Source of the DNA: Pseudopithomyces maydicus
Taxonomy: Eukaryota > Ascomycota > Dothideomycetes > Pleosporales > Didymosphaeriaceae
Assembly (NCBI GenBank): GCA_026873275.1
Contig: JANTUC010000015.1
Coordinates: forward strand, 310,001-374,000
Length of the DNA: 64,000 nucleotides
Reading direction: 5' to 3'
The position numbers and the translations under genes are program-made. Numbering within the stretch: position 1 is the stretch's first letter; each line of letters opens with the position of its first letter. This document shows, piece by piece, positions 22,225 through 33,655 of this stretch. The notes below the pieces were generated by a model. The model saw nothing but the letters and a program-made list of their open reading frames with translations. It had not been told where the DNA came from and did not search any database.

Positions 22225-23851
22225 TCACGCCCACTTCCCAAGCAACGACATAACCGCCATCCCCGCCACCAAACTCACCATCGCCACCCCCGTCCTCAGC
22301 ACCCCAGCCCCCACCAAGCTCCCATGCAGCCAGTCCCTCGCAAGCATCTCATGGATGCCGACCCACGCCAGAATCCCCGCGCTGAACGCATCAAGCGTCC
22401 CTATGGCAATCAGCGTCGCAGGATCGCTCCCATTGAACCTGTCCAGCACGCCGATGCCAATAGCCATGCCGATCGGCGTGATGAGCGCAAAGCCCGTGCC
22501 CATGGCGAGCTTGGTCAGCGTCGAGGCGGCGGTCGCGGGGAGTCCCGCGATGCAGGTGCCGAGGGCGAGGCCTTCGAACATTTGGTGGAAGAGGATGACG
22601 ACGAAGAGCGTGATGAAGAAGGAGTCGCCCGAGACGACGAGCGTGAGGCCGATTACTGGCGTTGTGTTAGTTTTTGAGCTGGTGGGATGAGGGGGGCAAG
22701 ACGTACGCAGGGAGTGGAAGATGATGCCTGTTTCGAGGACAAGCACGTTGAGCTTTGCGTCCCCGTCTGCGTGGAGGTCGACATGCTCGGTGTGTCCGTG
22801 AGCTGGGATGACGGCGCTGCCGGTAGGGCTTACGGTCTTGGTGTCGTCGGAGGGGAGGGCCGCTGTTTCTGCGTCGGGGGTACTCCTCTTGTTCTGGCGG
22901 GAGAGGAGGAATCGCTTGCTGATGTAGTCGACGAGGAACGAGAGGAACAGGCCGCCCATGAAAATGGCGGCCGTGGTACCCTCATAGTTGAGCTCGCCTA
23001 CGCAGTCGTTGTTGAACATGAGGCCTGCGTGAGTAAAGAGGTGGACGAATGCCGTGGATATGATGACTCCGGTTCCGAATTGCTTTGCTCCTACGAAGAT
23101 GAGGCTTCGCTCGGACATGCGCGTGAATTTGGTCATGAGGATGGGGGCAAAGACACCGAGGGCACTGGTTGCGAGGATGACGAAGAGGAGGCCGACGCGG
23201 AGGGACTTGTTGTATGAGCGGTCTATGCGCTGGCAAGTTGGTTCTGAGGACGATTCACTGCCGCCGACACAGTGGCTGAGAAGTTCGGTAAGTAGGTATG
23301 TGAAAGGTGGTGTGGAGAAAGCTTACGGGACACCCGCATGCTCATGGCAGTGGACGCCTCCAGCTTCGTCTGCGTCACCTTCTACAGTTTCGCTCTCGTG
23401 ATCATGTCCACTTTCATGGCCATGTTCTTCCTCGCCTCCCGTACTTTCCGTATTCTCAATGAGAATTTGGACGTCGTCGCCTGCGGAGTTGACGCAGAAG
23501 CTGAATGACTTAGTTGAGTAGTCTGGAGATTTCCAAAAACAACTCACGTTTCTCCGCTATGCTGATGGCAATCTGTGTACTTTGGCTCAAACTCTTCGGT
23601 TGCAGTAGGGCCTACGACCTGGTACTCGTCACTGCCTACCACACAGTACCTTGCAAAGTTAGCTATGCAAAATCGTCATGTTAAGTGGTAACCTACTGAA
23701 CAGTTGCATGAGCATGGCAGTCCGACACTGCTGTGATAGATGGTGCTGTCGCAGATGTACTTGTCGGAGCCGGTGTAATTGTCTGCGCATTCACGTTTGC
23801 GCAGAATAAAACCAAAGCAGCAGAAGCCGCGACTCTAGTGTTGCGAAGCAT
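22225..23851 (-). CDS. ZRT1: ZIP-family plasma-membrane zinc transporter with repeated CHxHx5C ectodomain motifs
   Basis: Five minus-strand exons (23851-23697, 23649-23548, 23500-23327, 23275-22707, 22655-22225) join in frame to 476 aa. Residues 1-22 are a signal peptide. The ectodomain has three CHxHx5C motifs at C45-C54, C79-C88 and C137-C146, plus a His/Glu cluster (about 109-121, HGHESGHDHE). The ZIP core follows: helices with GTGVIISTAFVHLFTHA, a variable cytosolic loop with HGHTEHVDLHAD, then IGLTLVVSGDSF and the FHQMFEGLALGT metal-site helix. This fits high-affinity zinc importers (yeast/Candida Zrt1, Aspergillus ZrfC). The gene is divergent from the zincophore-like gene at 25093. Both genes would be expected to rise under zinc starvation, but I find no clear CAAGGT Zap1/ZafA site between them. 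The last intron (51 nt) is in frame and stop-free. Confidence 0.9.
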
Positions 23852-25092
23852 CGTGACCGTTTAGTCCTAAATCATAAACGATGGTTAGTAAAGCCCTAGT
23901 AACGAAGGATAGAATTCGCGAAGCTGCATGCGGTCGTTTCGGTCGTAGTCGCAAAGGGCGGCTGTATGTTTACAGTGCAGCACGCTAGCATTCATCCGCC
24001 CTATACGTTCACGAACGTACCCGCCACGCACAGCCTCTTGAACACACTTACCCTTTGTCGTGTTCGAAGCGGAAGCACACCCCTCGACGCTCACAAAACT
24101 TTGCAAATATAAGTATCCGCTGCAGTGGGTACCCTAATGGAGAAACACGGATTCCGCCCGGAGAGGTCGCTCTTGCCAAGCGCAGCGCACACCATGATGG
24201 CCATCCAAGAACTTGGCGAACGAAGCTTCATTCGATCGGATTCCTGCATTCTCGCTCGGGTTGTCCGCATCTTGGCCCTGTCTACCCATGCCGCACATGT
24301 AGTGTCCGCCAGTCGGCTTGGTGGCGGTCTTGGCGATGAAAGATACCCAGGTGGGCGGGCATAGTGGATATGGTATTCCACTCTTTAGTGGACTGTCGGG
24401 TGAGAACACGGATACGGTAGTATTACTGTGTGTCATTCAACGGTCACCAGTGTACTCATGTGAATTTCTGTACTGTTGATGTCAGATCGTTCTGCGCTGT
24501 TGTCTCAGTATATAGTATCTACCGTCCATTTACCCGAGGTTGAAATGCCGACTATTATACACATCTTGACCCTTCTAGGCACTATAAGAGTACAGCGCAT
24601 AGTAAAATGGCACATGAGGTATATAGTGTACGCGTACCTCGTTGGCTCGGTCACTTGTGGTGAGCCTGGTACCCGGTAGTACAGGGTGCTCCTTCCCTAG
24701 ACGTGAAAAAATTCATCGTTCGAGCTGGACATCATGGTACTTTTGGCCGCCACTTTCGAAATCAGGCCAGTGTTTTTTGCATCCCTCCGCTTGGCAGGTC
24801 GTGATCAGCTTAGTGAACCTGGACGCTATGCCGTACTCGCGCTTTGGCTCCCCAACATATGGTCTGGCTCTCGGAGATGGTCTACCATAGTAGACAAACA
24901 GGTAGATCGGGGTCATGCCCAGAGAAACCGACGGTCTCGGCGTGGGTGTGGGCGTGACGTGACATGAGGGACGAAGGGTAGCCATGAAGCTATCGTAGAA
25001 GAGTATAAGAGGTAGTGCACATGCAGCATTTTCCAGACACCATCGGTTCAATTCGCCACATCGATTCACATATTCGCCTTTTGGTCTCCAAA
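23852..25092. promoter_or_regulatory. Shared divergent promoter region of the zinc transporter and zincophore genes
   Basis: The 1.24 kb between the two ATGs should drive both genes. A TATAAGA box at 25004-25010 lies about 85 nt before the zincophore ATG. I looked for CAAGGT/ACCTTG core sites on both strands and found none, so the regulatory element remains unidentified. Confidence 0.6.
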
Positions 25093-26044
25093 ATGGTCGC
25101 TATCCGATCCTCCGTTCTGCTCTTCGCTGCCTCAGCCGTGGCATCGCCAGCCCTGCTGCCTCGTCAAGCCACAGTGACCGTCACTGAGGTTGCATCTGCT
25201 CCAGCTCCTACATCTACTGCATGGAACGCTGGTGCCGTCGATTCGTTCCCTATTCACTCTTCTTGCAATGCCACAGAGTCGGCCCAGATCAAGAAGGGCC
25301 TCGAGGAGACGCTGACTCTCGTCCGACATGCGCGCGACCACATCCTTCGATGGGGTAACTCGAGCGAAATCTACCAGAAGTACTTTGGAAACGCCAGTAC
25401 TGGAGAGCCCATTGGATGGTACACCAAGATTGCCGATGGTGACAAGGCGGGCGTTCTCTTCCGCTGCGACAATCCCGACAACAACTGCGGGCAAGAAGGT
25501 AACGATAATACAGCTCTCTAACTCAAATAACATTCTAACTTACATTTCAGGATGGGCCGGCCACTGGCGAGGCGAAAACGCAACCTCGGAAACAGTGATT
25601 TGCCCCCTCTCCTACGAGATCCGCAGGCCACTCGAAGCCATGTGTGGTCTCGGCTGGGATGTTGCCAACGGCAAGACCAACTTCTACTGGGCTTCAGACC
25701 TGCTGCATCGCTTGCTACACATCCCCAAGGTGGGCGAGGGCATTGTTGAGCACTATGCTGAAGACTACGCGAGCGTGATTGAGCTGGCACAGACGGAGTC
25801 AAACCTATCTGTCAGAGACAGCGATACGCTGCAGTACTTTGCGCTGGAGGCGTATGCGTACGATGTTGCTCTTCCGGGTGAGGGATGCGCTGGAAAGGTC
25901 AAGGCGACGAGCTCGGAGGCTGCTAGTGCGGTGGCGAGCGCGACTGAGACGCCTTCGCCAACTGTGAGCGAGCAGCCTTCGGTTACTTCGGATGCAGCCG
26001 CTGAGTGCCATACTCATGCTGATGGAGTTGTACACTGTTCTTAG
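25093..26044 (+). CDS. PRA1: Secreted zincophore-like protein, Pra1/Asp f 2 family (HRXXH domain)
   Basis: Two exons (25093-25498, 25551-26044) join in frame across a 52-nt intron to 299 aa. Residues 1-17 are a signal peptide ending near AVA-SP. The family core is clear: RHARDHILRWGNSSEIYQKY, FRCDNPDNNC, CPLSYEIRRPLEAMCG, and the name-giving HRLLH at residues 188-192, followed by EHYAEDYASVIELAQ. A Ser/Ala/Thr linker leads to a C-terminal ECHTHADGVVHCS (287-299), a CHxHx6C zinc motif. In Candida albicans PRA1 and Aspergillus aspf2 this protein is secreted, binds zinc and works with a divergently transcribed ZIP transporter; the same gene pairing is seen here. The metal-binding role is by family and motif. 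The upstream in-frame start at 25015 would bury the signal peptide, so 25093 is preferred. Confidence 0.9.
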
Positions 26045-27153
26045 ATGGGGTTTTGTCGTTACGATACCAGACGATGCCATGATAGAAATACGGCTACATG
26101 TCCATGAAGCTAGACATGATAATGTAATTCAGATATTATTTAGTATGCATGATTTCAATGTTCCTTCCTTTAAAATGATATGTGATCCTGGGTGTAATAG
26201 GAGCCCAAATATGTGTTGCCTCGCACCATTTCTCTTAGTGAAAAGAGTTGAAAAGTAGTTGATAAAAATATCTTGCGCCTTCTTGAGCACTATCTTTGCT
26301 CATTTATATGTGACATAATTATTGTCATGATAGTCGATATGGATATCAGCCTCAGCCAATGGACAGATTAGTCGGAAGAATGGACGCATACCTAGCTTGT
26401 TGGAACGGGCACTGGCATTAAGTTAAATTGAGTGGTGGTGTTCAATTAACGTCGTTCGAACATGTACAAATGACCATAACATCACTTTACGGTATTTATT
26501 TGTAGACAGTGTTTGTTAACTAAGGCAACTTATATGCATTCAAACAACGCGAATCTATGGAATTCCGTGCTGCTCTTTTTTAATCTCTATTTGCGCATGG
26601 AACACACTGATCAGCAAAGGTATCGGCGATGTCCCAATTTTTACAAAATGGTTAGGTGTATACGTCGTTTTACATCTTTAGTGTATTTAGTCTGTTTTCT
26701 GTAGTGCTTTATTGCTTTAGCTCAGAGTCGTTGCCGATCGAGTCATACCCCAAACCGTGGATCTAATGCTCAACATACATCACCCACCATAGGCCCCACC
26801 CGAAGTGACCCGAAATTCCACTTCCGGTTTTGGAAATCACGGATAAGTTGAAAAACTTGATTTGATGAAATACTCAGCTCAACTACCTAGTGACTGTTTT
26901 TTTCTCTTCAGCGAAAAAGCGCGAAGAACAGGCAACTGCTCCAAATGTCATCCGAATCAACCTGGCGAACCACATACAGTGCATGCTTTGTAATTTAGTC
27001 AAGTGAAAATTCGCGCATTGATTAAGGCAGAAATGTCGCGAGCGCCAAGGAAACCCCCGTTGTGTTTATAGAGCCAGCATGCTGAGCCGTGGCTCGTACC
27101 CGGGGCACCCATTCCACAGTATCAAGTCTCAACTCTCCCCTATACTGTGATCT
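26045..27153. other. Intergenic, A/T-rich
   Basis: 1.1 kb of mostly A/T-rich sequence with no supported gene; the right half should include the BTB gene promoter. Confidence 0.5.
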
Positions 27154-28067
27154 ATGGCCCCTGGATTCGAGCACCAGCTCAATATGCTGTCGAACTACGC
27201 ACCATTTGTGTAAGAGATAAACCTCTCCCGTAAGATGCGTTCAACACTAAAGTCTAGTGAAATAGTGCAATCAATACCGGTGCGCAGTCTGACTTGCGTA
27301 TCACGTGTGGCATTTACACATGGAACGTTCACAAGGCAATAGTCTGCGTTGGCTCGGAGTTCATCCGCACAGCGCTCAAGTTCCCGGTTGGCAAGGTAAG
27401 CGGATTCTCGAATGTACGTCTCTCTCAGTCTTATTATGAACAGGAAGCCGAAGACAAGTGCATAGATTTCCCTGACGAGGATCCGGAGATGATCCGCCGC
27501 ATGATCGTATTCATGTATACATCAGACTACGACCCGACCTCGTTCGCCAAGTGCAAGGATCTTCGCTTCGTCAAATTGGCCTGTGTGGATCGCGCCGCCG
27601 ACGGAGTGTCTAAATATTTCACCGGTCCCCCACACGTGTCTAAGTGTGCCTGTCTCACCCCGACGAAGCTGGAAGACAATAACAACACACAGTTCTCATA
27701 TGGCCCCATCCACGACTGCACCAATCCTCTCTCTGTCCATGCCCTGATGTTCAGCCTAGGTGACAAGTACGGCGTGGTAGGACTCTGCAAGGCCGCTGTA
27801 GACAAATTCCACTACAGCCTTTTTGGTGGCCATCACACAGGAACCGAGGACTTCATTGACGCTGTCCAAATCGTCTACACCACCACCCCCGGTACTAGAC
27901 GCGAGCTTCGAGATGAGATTGTCCAGTGCTTCAATCGTGAATACTATGTCCCTCTTGAACATCACCCGGAGATCGAAGACAACTTGGCTGAATTCAACAC
28001 TGTCTCCATGAAGCTATTGGAGGCTTTGGGGAGTGCCCGGTTGGTGCAGAAACTTCTAGAAGAGTAA
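27154..28067 (+). CDS. BTB/POZ domain protein
   Basis: Exons 27154-27207, 27288-27395 and 27444-28067 give 261 aa. The BTB fold starts at SDLRITCGIYTWNVHKAIVC, continues with SEFIRTALKFPVGK and, after intron 2, CIDFPDEDPEMIRRMIVFMY. This is the usual S-D-hydrophobic strand, VHK..V helix and single-hit (Y/F)T end of fungal BTB proteins. The C-terminal 170 residues are helical and specific to this fungal type. BTB proteins dimerise and can serve as Cul3 adaptors; a partner cannot be inferred. Exon 1 is short (18 codons) and its donor is GTGTAAG, so the exact start is less certain. Intron 2 (48 nt) has no stop and is a multiple of three, so retention would only insert 16 residues. Confidence 0.78.
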
Positions 28068-28683
28068 AGAAGAACACCGGACACAATGAGTGGTGCGACA
28101 CGATGTGTGCGCACTCCTCAGGATAAACTTATAAATTGAGAATTATAGAATACACAAAGACGTGAGTTGGAGGACGTATCAAAAGAAAGTAAGCATAGAT
28201 TAAGAGTCTCTTGGTCCGAGACTTGATACGTCCATTGTCAGTGAATGGCAGACAGGTTCGGGTACTAGCTATAGGAAACTACACTTGGCAGTTCTAGGTA
28301 CTTGTAGCAAACAAATATATTTAGAAAATTTCTGGAGTGATGAAGCGTGATTCGTTTGCTCCTTCCAATGTTACACAGCTACCCATTCCTTGTACTACAT
28401 CAGGCATTCCTGTGCCGGCCGCACTCACTCTCCCCTGCAAACTGTCACTTCCCGCAAGCATCAATCGCACCTCCGCTTTCAATCTTTCTCAGAAATTCGC
28501 GTTGATCTATAATTCTGAGGCAACATGGCGCATCAGGTTCATTCGCACTATCACCCAAGCGCATATATACCTTACATGCGATTGAGAGACGCGCCACATC
28601 CTTGAGCATCACAAATCAAACATCATAACTCTTTTTTAACAGAGATAAACCTTTGAAGAATCAACTTTTCCAATAGATTCGCC
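28068..28683. other. Intergenic gap
   Basis: Tail of the BTB gene and promoter of the next gene. The region 28200-28230 contains a near-palindrome. No gene supported. Confidence 0.45.
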
Positions 28684-29446
28684 ATGTCGACTGGACGCTC
28701 GAACGCCATGGATGCCCTTCCGCGCGGCTCGTTCCTCACGTACTTCCGCTCCCCCGACCATTCAACGTTGAATAAGCCTCCCCCATACAGCAGACACAAC
28801 GACCATAGCTCACGGACTTCGCTTTTGCCAAGCATAACAGAAGACGCCTCGATAGATGAGGAGTCGCAACTAGACCCTTGCGCCACACAAGAACGTAACG
28901 GCGAAGCCAATGGACAGGTTTATCCAAGCCATGCCCGTCTCCCTCAACAAGAGAACGAGGAGCATAACCGAGGATGGAGAAACTCCGATGCACTTGGAGT
29001 TCTCGGCTACACGCTTCTAATCCTTCTCATCGTGCTGAACACCGACTTTCTCTTGAGTGCATACAATCCGCGCTTCGGGCTTGTAAACTGGAATGCGTAC
29101 TTGACGAGCTCTGGACCGGATCTTTACAAGGTGAGCTAATCTCGGTCGCTTTAGCTTCAGACTGATAGACTAATGAGGGTGCTAGATGCATTTCTGCATG
29201 CTGGAGCAAAACCGCGAAGCCCCCACTTCACGTGTCTGGCGCTATGTCACGGCTGACACACGTGACTGCGCGACGGATACAATGACCGTGTACGCTGCCG
29301 CGTCCGAGGAGTGGAAGATACTTTCGGAAGAGGCTATCATAGTCGAAGCGCCAGATGGATCCGATCAGCCTCAGGAGGGTGGTGACGGGGGTGATGATAT
29401 GGCGAGGGAAGGGTATTCTGCACGCGGTCTCAATGTTAATCTGTAA
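28684..29446 (+). CDS. Small single-pass membrane protein, unknown function
   Basis: Exons 28684-29130 and 29186-29446 join in frame across a 55-nt intron (GTGAGC donor, ACTAATG branch, GCTAG acceptor) to 235 aa. Residues 1-100 are polar, Ser/Asn/Glu-rich and probably cytosolic. One transmembrane helix follows at about 101-122 (ALGVLGYTLLILLIVLNTDF). The remaining part, with cysteines (HFCMLEQNRE, DCATDTMTVY), would then lie on the other side and ends in a Gly/Asp-rich tail. No signal peptide is present, so it would be a type II membrane protein. I do not recognise the family. Confidence 0.65.
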
Positions 29447-30014
29447 ATTTTTGGAGTCGAATGCAAACATTGGGCATGGAAAGCTATAGAAAGTGTTGTT
29501 TAGTATGCCTTGATAGTGTTGTGGTGGTTTATAGGGTAGTCCTGAGGTTTTGGGCAGCATTAATGTCAAGTTTCACCTGTCCGCTGCAGATAATACAGAT
29601 ATCGATCGATCAACCTGTGTACAAATTCCATTCCAGATCAATGATGAAGAACAAATGGCTAGAGATGTATATCCATTGCTACTAGACCTGATTTGGGGTT
29701 TAAAATAACTCGGCGGAGTCTTCTCCACATGAGCAAAACTATAAGCAAAATGCAACATTGGAAACAATTGCGTATCTGTCTGTAGAGACAGTCCAACACG
29801 ATAGCACCTAGAGTCCGCGAGAGAACTCCAATATAGACCCGAAACAATCAAAACAAAACTCCCATTCCCGATCGCTCAATCCGCTTGAAATCAAATCAAC
29901 CCTTCCACTATTCGAGATGTTCCGGCAACATTTCTTAGCACTGTACTCCTGCCCCTTATCATCCAGTATCCATCGTATCATGTAGCTTGATATGTATAAC
30001 GAGGCATCGATATT
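29447..30014. other. Intergenic gap between convergent genes
   Basis: Convergent 3' ends; no gene or RNA recognised. Confidence 0.45.
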
Positions 30015-30300
30015 CTAAAAGGACATCTTGAAGGAGTTCTTGTGTGCAGCTGTCGCGTGTTAGTTTATGGACACAAGGACTGGGACTGGGACTGGATGGC
30101 TTACTATTTAGAAGAGCCTTGGCGGATACCTTGTCCTTCTCTTTGTCACTTGAACCCTTCTTTGAGTCTCTCTGTAGCAAAGCATCTGTCGATGCAGTTG
30201 AGTCTGTGGAGGTGCGGGACGAGGTGTTGTAGAGCGGGAGCTTGTCTTTCTCGGATTGCATGGTACCGTAGCCGGCGTTGTTGCTGTTGCTGGAAGCCAT
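30015..30300 (-). CDS. Very small Ser/Lys-rich protein (76 aa)
   Basis: Two minus-strand exons, 30300-30105 and 30049-30015, join in frame across a 55-nt intron with GTAAGC donor, CTAAC branch and GACAG acceptor. The product is 76 aa: a polar Asn/Ser/Thr-rich N-terminus, a charged middle (KKGSSDKEKDK) and a C-terminal NTAHKNSFKMSF. There is no signal peptide or membrane span. The clear intron, with a second exon of only 11 codons, argues that it is a real gene even though the protein is tiny and disordered. Reading past the donor gives a different 113-aa frame that I consider wrong. Confidence 0.55.
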
Positions 30301-31426
30301 TGCTTGGATGATGAAGCGTCAAGTTGGGTACGAAAGTGAATTTTCTGAGGATCTTTCAAAACCGGTGTTGCAGAAACGATCAGAATGTGTAAAGAACCTG
30401 GAAAATTGATGTAGTCGGCAGTAATTTGTTGGAGCCTGAGGATAAGCCAAACGCAAAGGCTTATTTATACACAAGCTATTGCTGAAGAGCGGAATTGAGC
30501 ACGAATCAGCATGTAGAATACCGTCTATGTCCACAGTGTACGCAAATTGCTGCCTTGTTGCGTACTCACCGATACAAGGCTGCATGGGGGTAGCCTCGTT
30601 TCCCGCATTCTGGCGATCACTATTGACTATCCCTTTTGGGCGAAGACGCCGGTGACGGAATTGTCTGCACAAGAACCCGTGCGATAGAGCAAGCCATTTC
30701 CAGGTTAGGATAGTCCAGCGCCCTTGCCATTCACGCCCTCCATTTTCATCATTGTCAGCGCCCTTGAGCGTTATTTTTGGCTGGCATGAAAACTTGAGGG
30801 TACTGAATTCTTGCTGGGCCATCCGAACGCGCCAATAAGCACAGAGGAACTATGTATGATGACTGGGCTACTTTGATACTCAATGAACTGGGGTACGGGA
30901 CGGGAAATAAGATAACCCCACATACACGTGAAGGGCGGAGTTACATGGGGTACATGGTTGGGATAAATTTCATTGGTTCATGTAGCGAAAATGAATGCCG
31001 CACTTGCATGACTGAGTCAGCTTCGCAACGCCGGCGTTTTGACCCAACTCCGCACACCCTTATCGGCATTCGAATTCCGCACATTTAAATACACACATGT
31101 GGGCCACGCAACCGTCTTACGGCGTTGATGCACTGCTCTGTGCTCTTCTATTATCGCATCTCCATCATTGGCAAGGTCTTTATCGGCATCGGAATTGCCA
31201 TTTGAGTCGGTGAACATTCATCGCGGTATACGCCAGGCAGCAATTGAACACGCAGATAGTGACGACCTTACATTGGCCAAGCGGCAAGAGACGTAGCCTA
31301 GAAAGGAAATAGTAGAGCCAATACCGGAAGACTAGAAATTAGGCAACGCAATATGGTGCGTAACTATTCGTGAAGCTCGTACATGTTGCTAATCGTAAGC
31401 AGACGGGAAACATATTTCCAGCGCGT
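30301..31426. other. Divergent intergenic region
   Basis: This holds the promoters of the small protein (minus) and the Zn2Cys6 regulator (plus). A 167-codon minus frame at 30319-30822 is open but has no features I recognise. A possible first exon of the regulator (an ATG just before a GTGCGT donor at about 31354, acceptor AAGCAG at about 31412) is noted. Confidence 0.45.
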
Positions 31427-33655
31427 ATGCATTTCAGCCACCGAGATCGGACTCTGAATACCAACTATCGACGGAATGGCAAACTCCAATCCTGTGAGCC
31501 ATGTAGGAAAGGCAAACTACGTTGCGATCATATGACACCCACATGTGGGCGTTGCGCAAGACGCGGTAAAGTCAGCCAATGTGTCTATCATCCAGCTCCG
31601 CTTACCAAGCGTGCGAATCTTCCAACGCCGCCCAGTGATGCTGAAACCAGAAGTCCTTCCGATCTGGTTCAGTCAGTCGAATGGGGCAACCCAGCGCCGG
31701 TGGTTACTCCCTTGACCACACAATCTGCGATTCCAACTATCGTGAATTCACAACCTGTGCTTCCAAGAGCCCGTAGACACTCACTGCCTGCTCACCCCTC
31801 CTCCTTTACCTGTGAACAGCAGAGCATTGAAGAGCTCCGCCGGCCCCTTCCCATTGCACACGTGAGAGGTGATTCCACCGTCAAGCTCCCAGCAGCAGGC
31901 TTTGTTCATCACACTGCTATTCTCGATGAGTTTGAACTCAGTGTCGGGATACAGCAGCCGATAGCAGAGGGACCAACCGACTCGACGACTGTCTCACCCC
32001 TCTACATCGAAAGAGGCGCGGCAGTGCTTACACTCTTGAGGGAACCCACAATATTCCAAGGATATCTTGATAAATGGTTCTCTTACGGCAGAGGGCTTAT
32101 TTTAGTCGAGCCCATGATCAAGATCTGGACTAACGGGCTTTGGACAACTTGGGGTAAAACACTACGAGAGCAAAACCCCAAGGACCTCCGGCGAATGTCG
32201 GAAAGAATATGGCAGAACACATTGAAGCCCGTCGCACCATTGCTGAAACAGCACCCAAACCCCCGTGACTTTTGCGCTGCAGTCACGGGCGAGAACATTA
32301 GATGGGAGATCGTCGGGATGATAGTGACATTAGTAGCGCTGCTCTGCCAGAGTCTCTCGGACGCAGATCCGATATTCTGCTCGAAAGACTCGCCTCTTGA
32401 AGATCGCGCTGCTATCATTCTGAGAACTCACAACGCATCAGAGATTTGCATTGGCTTCTGTGAAGACTTCGCAATTGTGAACGATCTCTATCTGTGGTTT
32501 CTGTACGAAAACACGGGATTGTACTGTTCAATGCGTACTAGAGGTAGTTTTGAGAACTGGAAGCGATCCGGCATCCTTGCCACTGCCATGATCTTCTTCA
32601 ACCTCCATCAGGAGATCAAGGTTGATGATGGCACTCCGTTCTTCATTGCCGAACTCCGGAAAAGGCTGTTCGTGTGTGCGTATGAGAATGACAAATACTC
32701 GGCAATATACAATGGTAGGCCTCCGAGGCTTACGCGGCGATACTGCATGCTTCAGTCTCCCCTAGACCTCACAGACGAGCAGCTCATGGCAGATGGCCCG
32801 GAGCTGCAACTTGCCGTGCAAAGTTTAGATGAGCAGGGCTGGAACTCAGACCAGCGCGTGCAACGCTGCACGTTTGCCCGCTTATTTATACCGAATTCGC
32901 TCCTCGCCGAAGAGATACTGGAGATCTCGCTAGGCACACTACCTCAAGAAGAAATCATCAGGCGGGCCGCAGATATCGAACGGCGAGCCGTCGAGCTGCA
33001 AGAAAGTCTGCCCGAGTTTCTTCAGGTCAACAATCAGCCTTTTCTGGAAATGAAAAGGCAGCCGATAGAGTTGCTTTATCTGGCGTACATCCGACTGGAC
33101 AGTCTCAACCATCACTTCCTTCTGCAACGGACCCTCGTCAAGAAGATCGGCGCCGATAGCTCTAAACTTCTAGCCGTAGCCCAGGAGATGTTCAGTTTTG
33201 TAGTGATGATTGTCAACAACCTCTACATTCTCCGAGACTTCCAACTAGACATCATCCAGCTACTCACCATGGATGGAATCCCCAGCGCGTCCATCGTCGC
33301 CGTGGAGCTCCTCCACCAAGTCCAGAACCCAACCTCGGCCTCGGCATTAGCCCATCCGCTTCCACGGTCAAGCACCATCCAAGACTTATCTGTTCTTGTC
33401 GCGTGTCTGGGAAGTGTCAGGTCATTCAATAACGGTAGTAACAGCTGCTCGAGGGGTAAAAAGTTCCTCCAGAAGATCCTCGATACTATTCTTGACCCTG
33501 CGCCGGTAAGGGCGACTGCAGACAACACTAGTGCTTCGGACTTGGGTGATATTAGTTTGACAACCCCGTTTGTGCAGATGGGTAATGATGGAGATTTTAT
33601 GCGATGGCTGGATACTATGGACTTTGAATGCGAGAGCTGGGTAAATTTCAATTGA
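31427..33655 (+). CDS. Zn(II)2Cys6 transcription factor
   Basis: A single-exon frame of 742 aa from the ATG at 31427. The zinc cluster is at residues 23-52 with spacing C-x2-C-x6-C-x6-C-x2-C-x8-C (starts SCEPCRKGKLRC, middle CGRC), followed by a basic/Pro linker (KRANLPTPPSD). The middle and C-terminal parts have the helical pattern of the fungal-specific regulatory domain (about 220-640: IGFCEDFAIVNDLYLWFLYE, FFIAELRKRLFVCAYENDKY, GRPPRLTRRYC). Such proteins bind CGG-containing DNA sites in the nucleus. Target genes cannot be read from context; no biosynthetic cluster lies nearby. An alternative start by splicing from an ATG near 31351 would add a few residues before the cluster. Confidence 0.88.
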   Translation: MHFSHRDRTLNTNYRRNGKLQSCEPCRKGKLRCDHMTPTCGRCARRGKVSQCVYHPAPLTKRANLPTPPSDAETRSPSDLVQSVEWGNPAPVVTPLTTQSAIPTIVNSQPVLPRARRHSLPAHPSSFTCEQQSIEELRRPLPIAHVRGDSTVKLPAAGFVHHTAILDEFELSVGIQQPIAEGPTDSTTVSPLYIERGAAVLTLLREPTIFQGYLDKWFSYGRGLILVEPMIKIWTNGLWTTWGKTLREQNPKDLRRMSERIWQNTLKPVAPLLKQHPNPRDFCAAVTGENIRWEIVGMIVTLVALLCQSLSDADPIFCSKDSPLEDRAAIILRTHNASEICIGFCEDFAIVNDLYLWFLYENTGLYCSMRTRGSFENWKRSGILATAMIFFNLHQEIKVDDGTPFFIAELRKRLFVCAYENDKYSAIYNGRPPRLTRRYCMLQSPLDLTDEQLMADGPELQLAVQSLDEQGWNSDQRVQRCTFARLFIPNSLLAEEILEISLGTLPQEEIIRRAADIERRAVELQESLPEFLQVNNQPFLEMKRQPIELLYLAYIRLDSLNHHFLLQRTLVKKIGADSSKLLAVAQEMFSFVVMIVNNLYILRDFQLDIIQLLTMDGIPSASIVAVELLHQVQNPTSASALAHPLPRSSTIQDLSVLVACLGSVRSFNNGSNSCSRGKKFLQKILDTILDPAPVRATADNTSASDLGDISLTTPFVQMGNDGDFMRWLDTMDFECESWVNFN

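Noticed and set aside
23852..25092. Zap1/ZafA binding site
   Set aside because: I looked for CAAGGT-type cores on both strands and found none, so I do not report a site.
30319..30822. 167-codon minus-strand frame
   Set aside because: Begins with an ATG and is open, but has no recognisable features and lies in the likely promoter of the small gene at 30300. Left uncalled rather than disproved.
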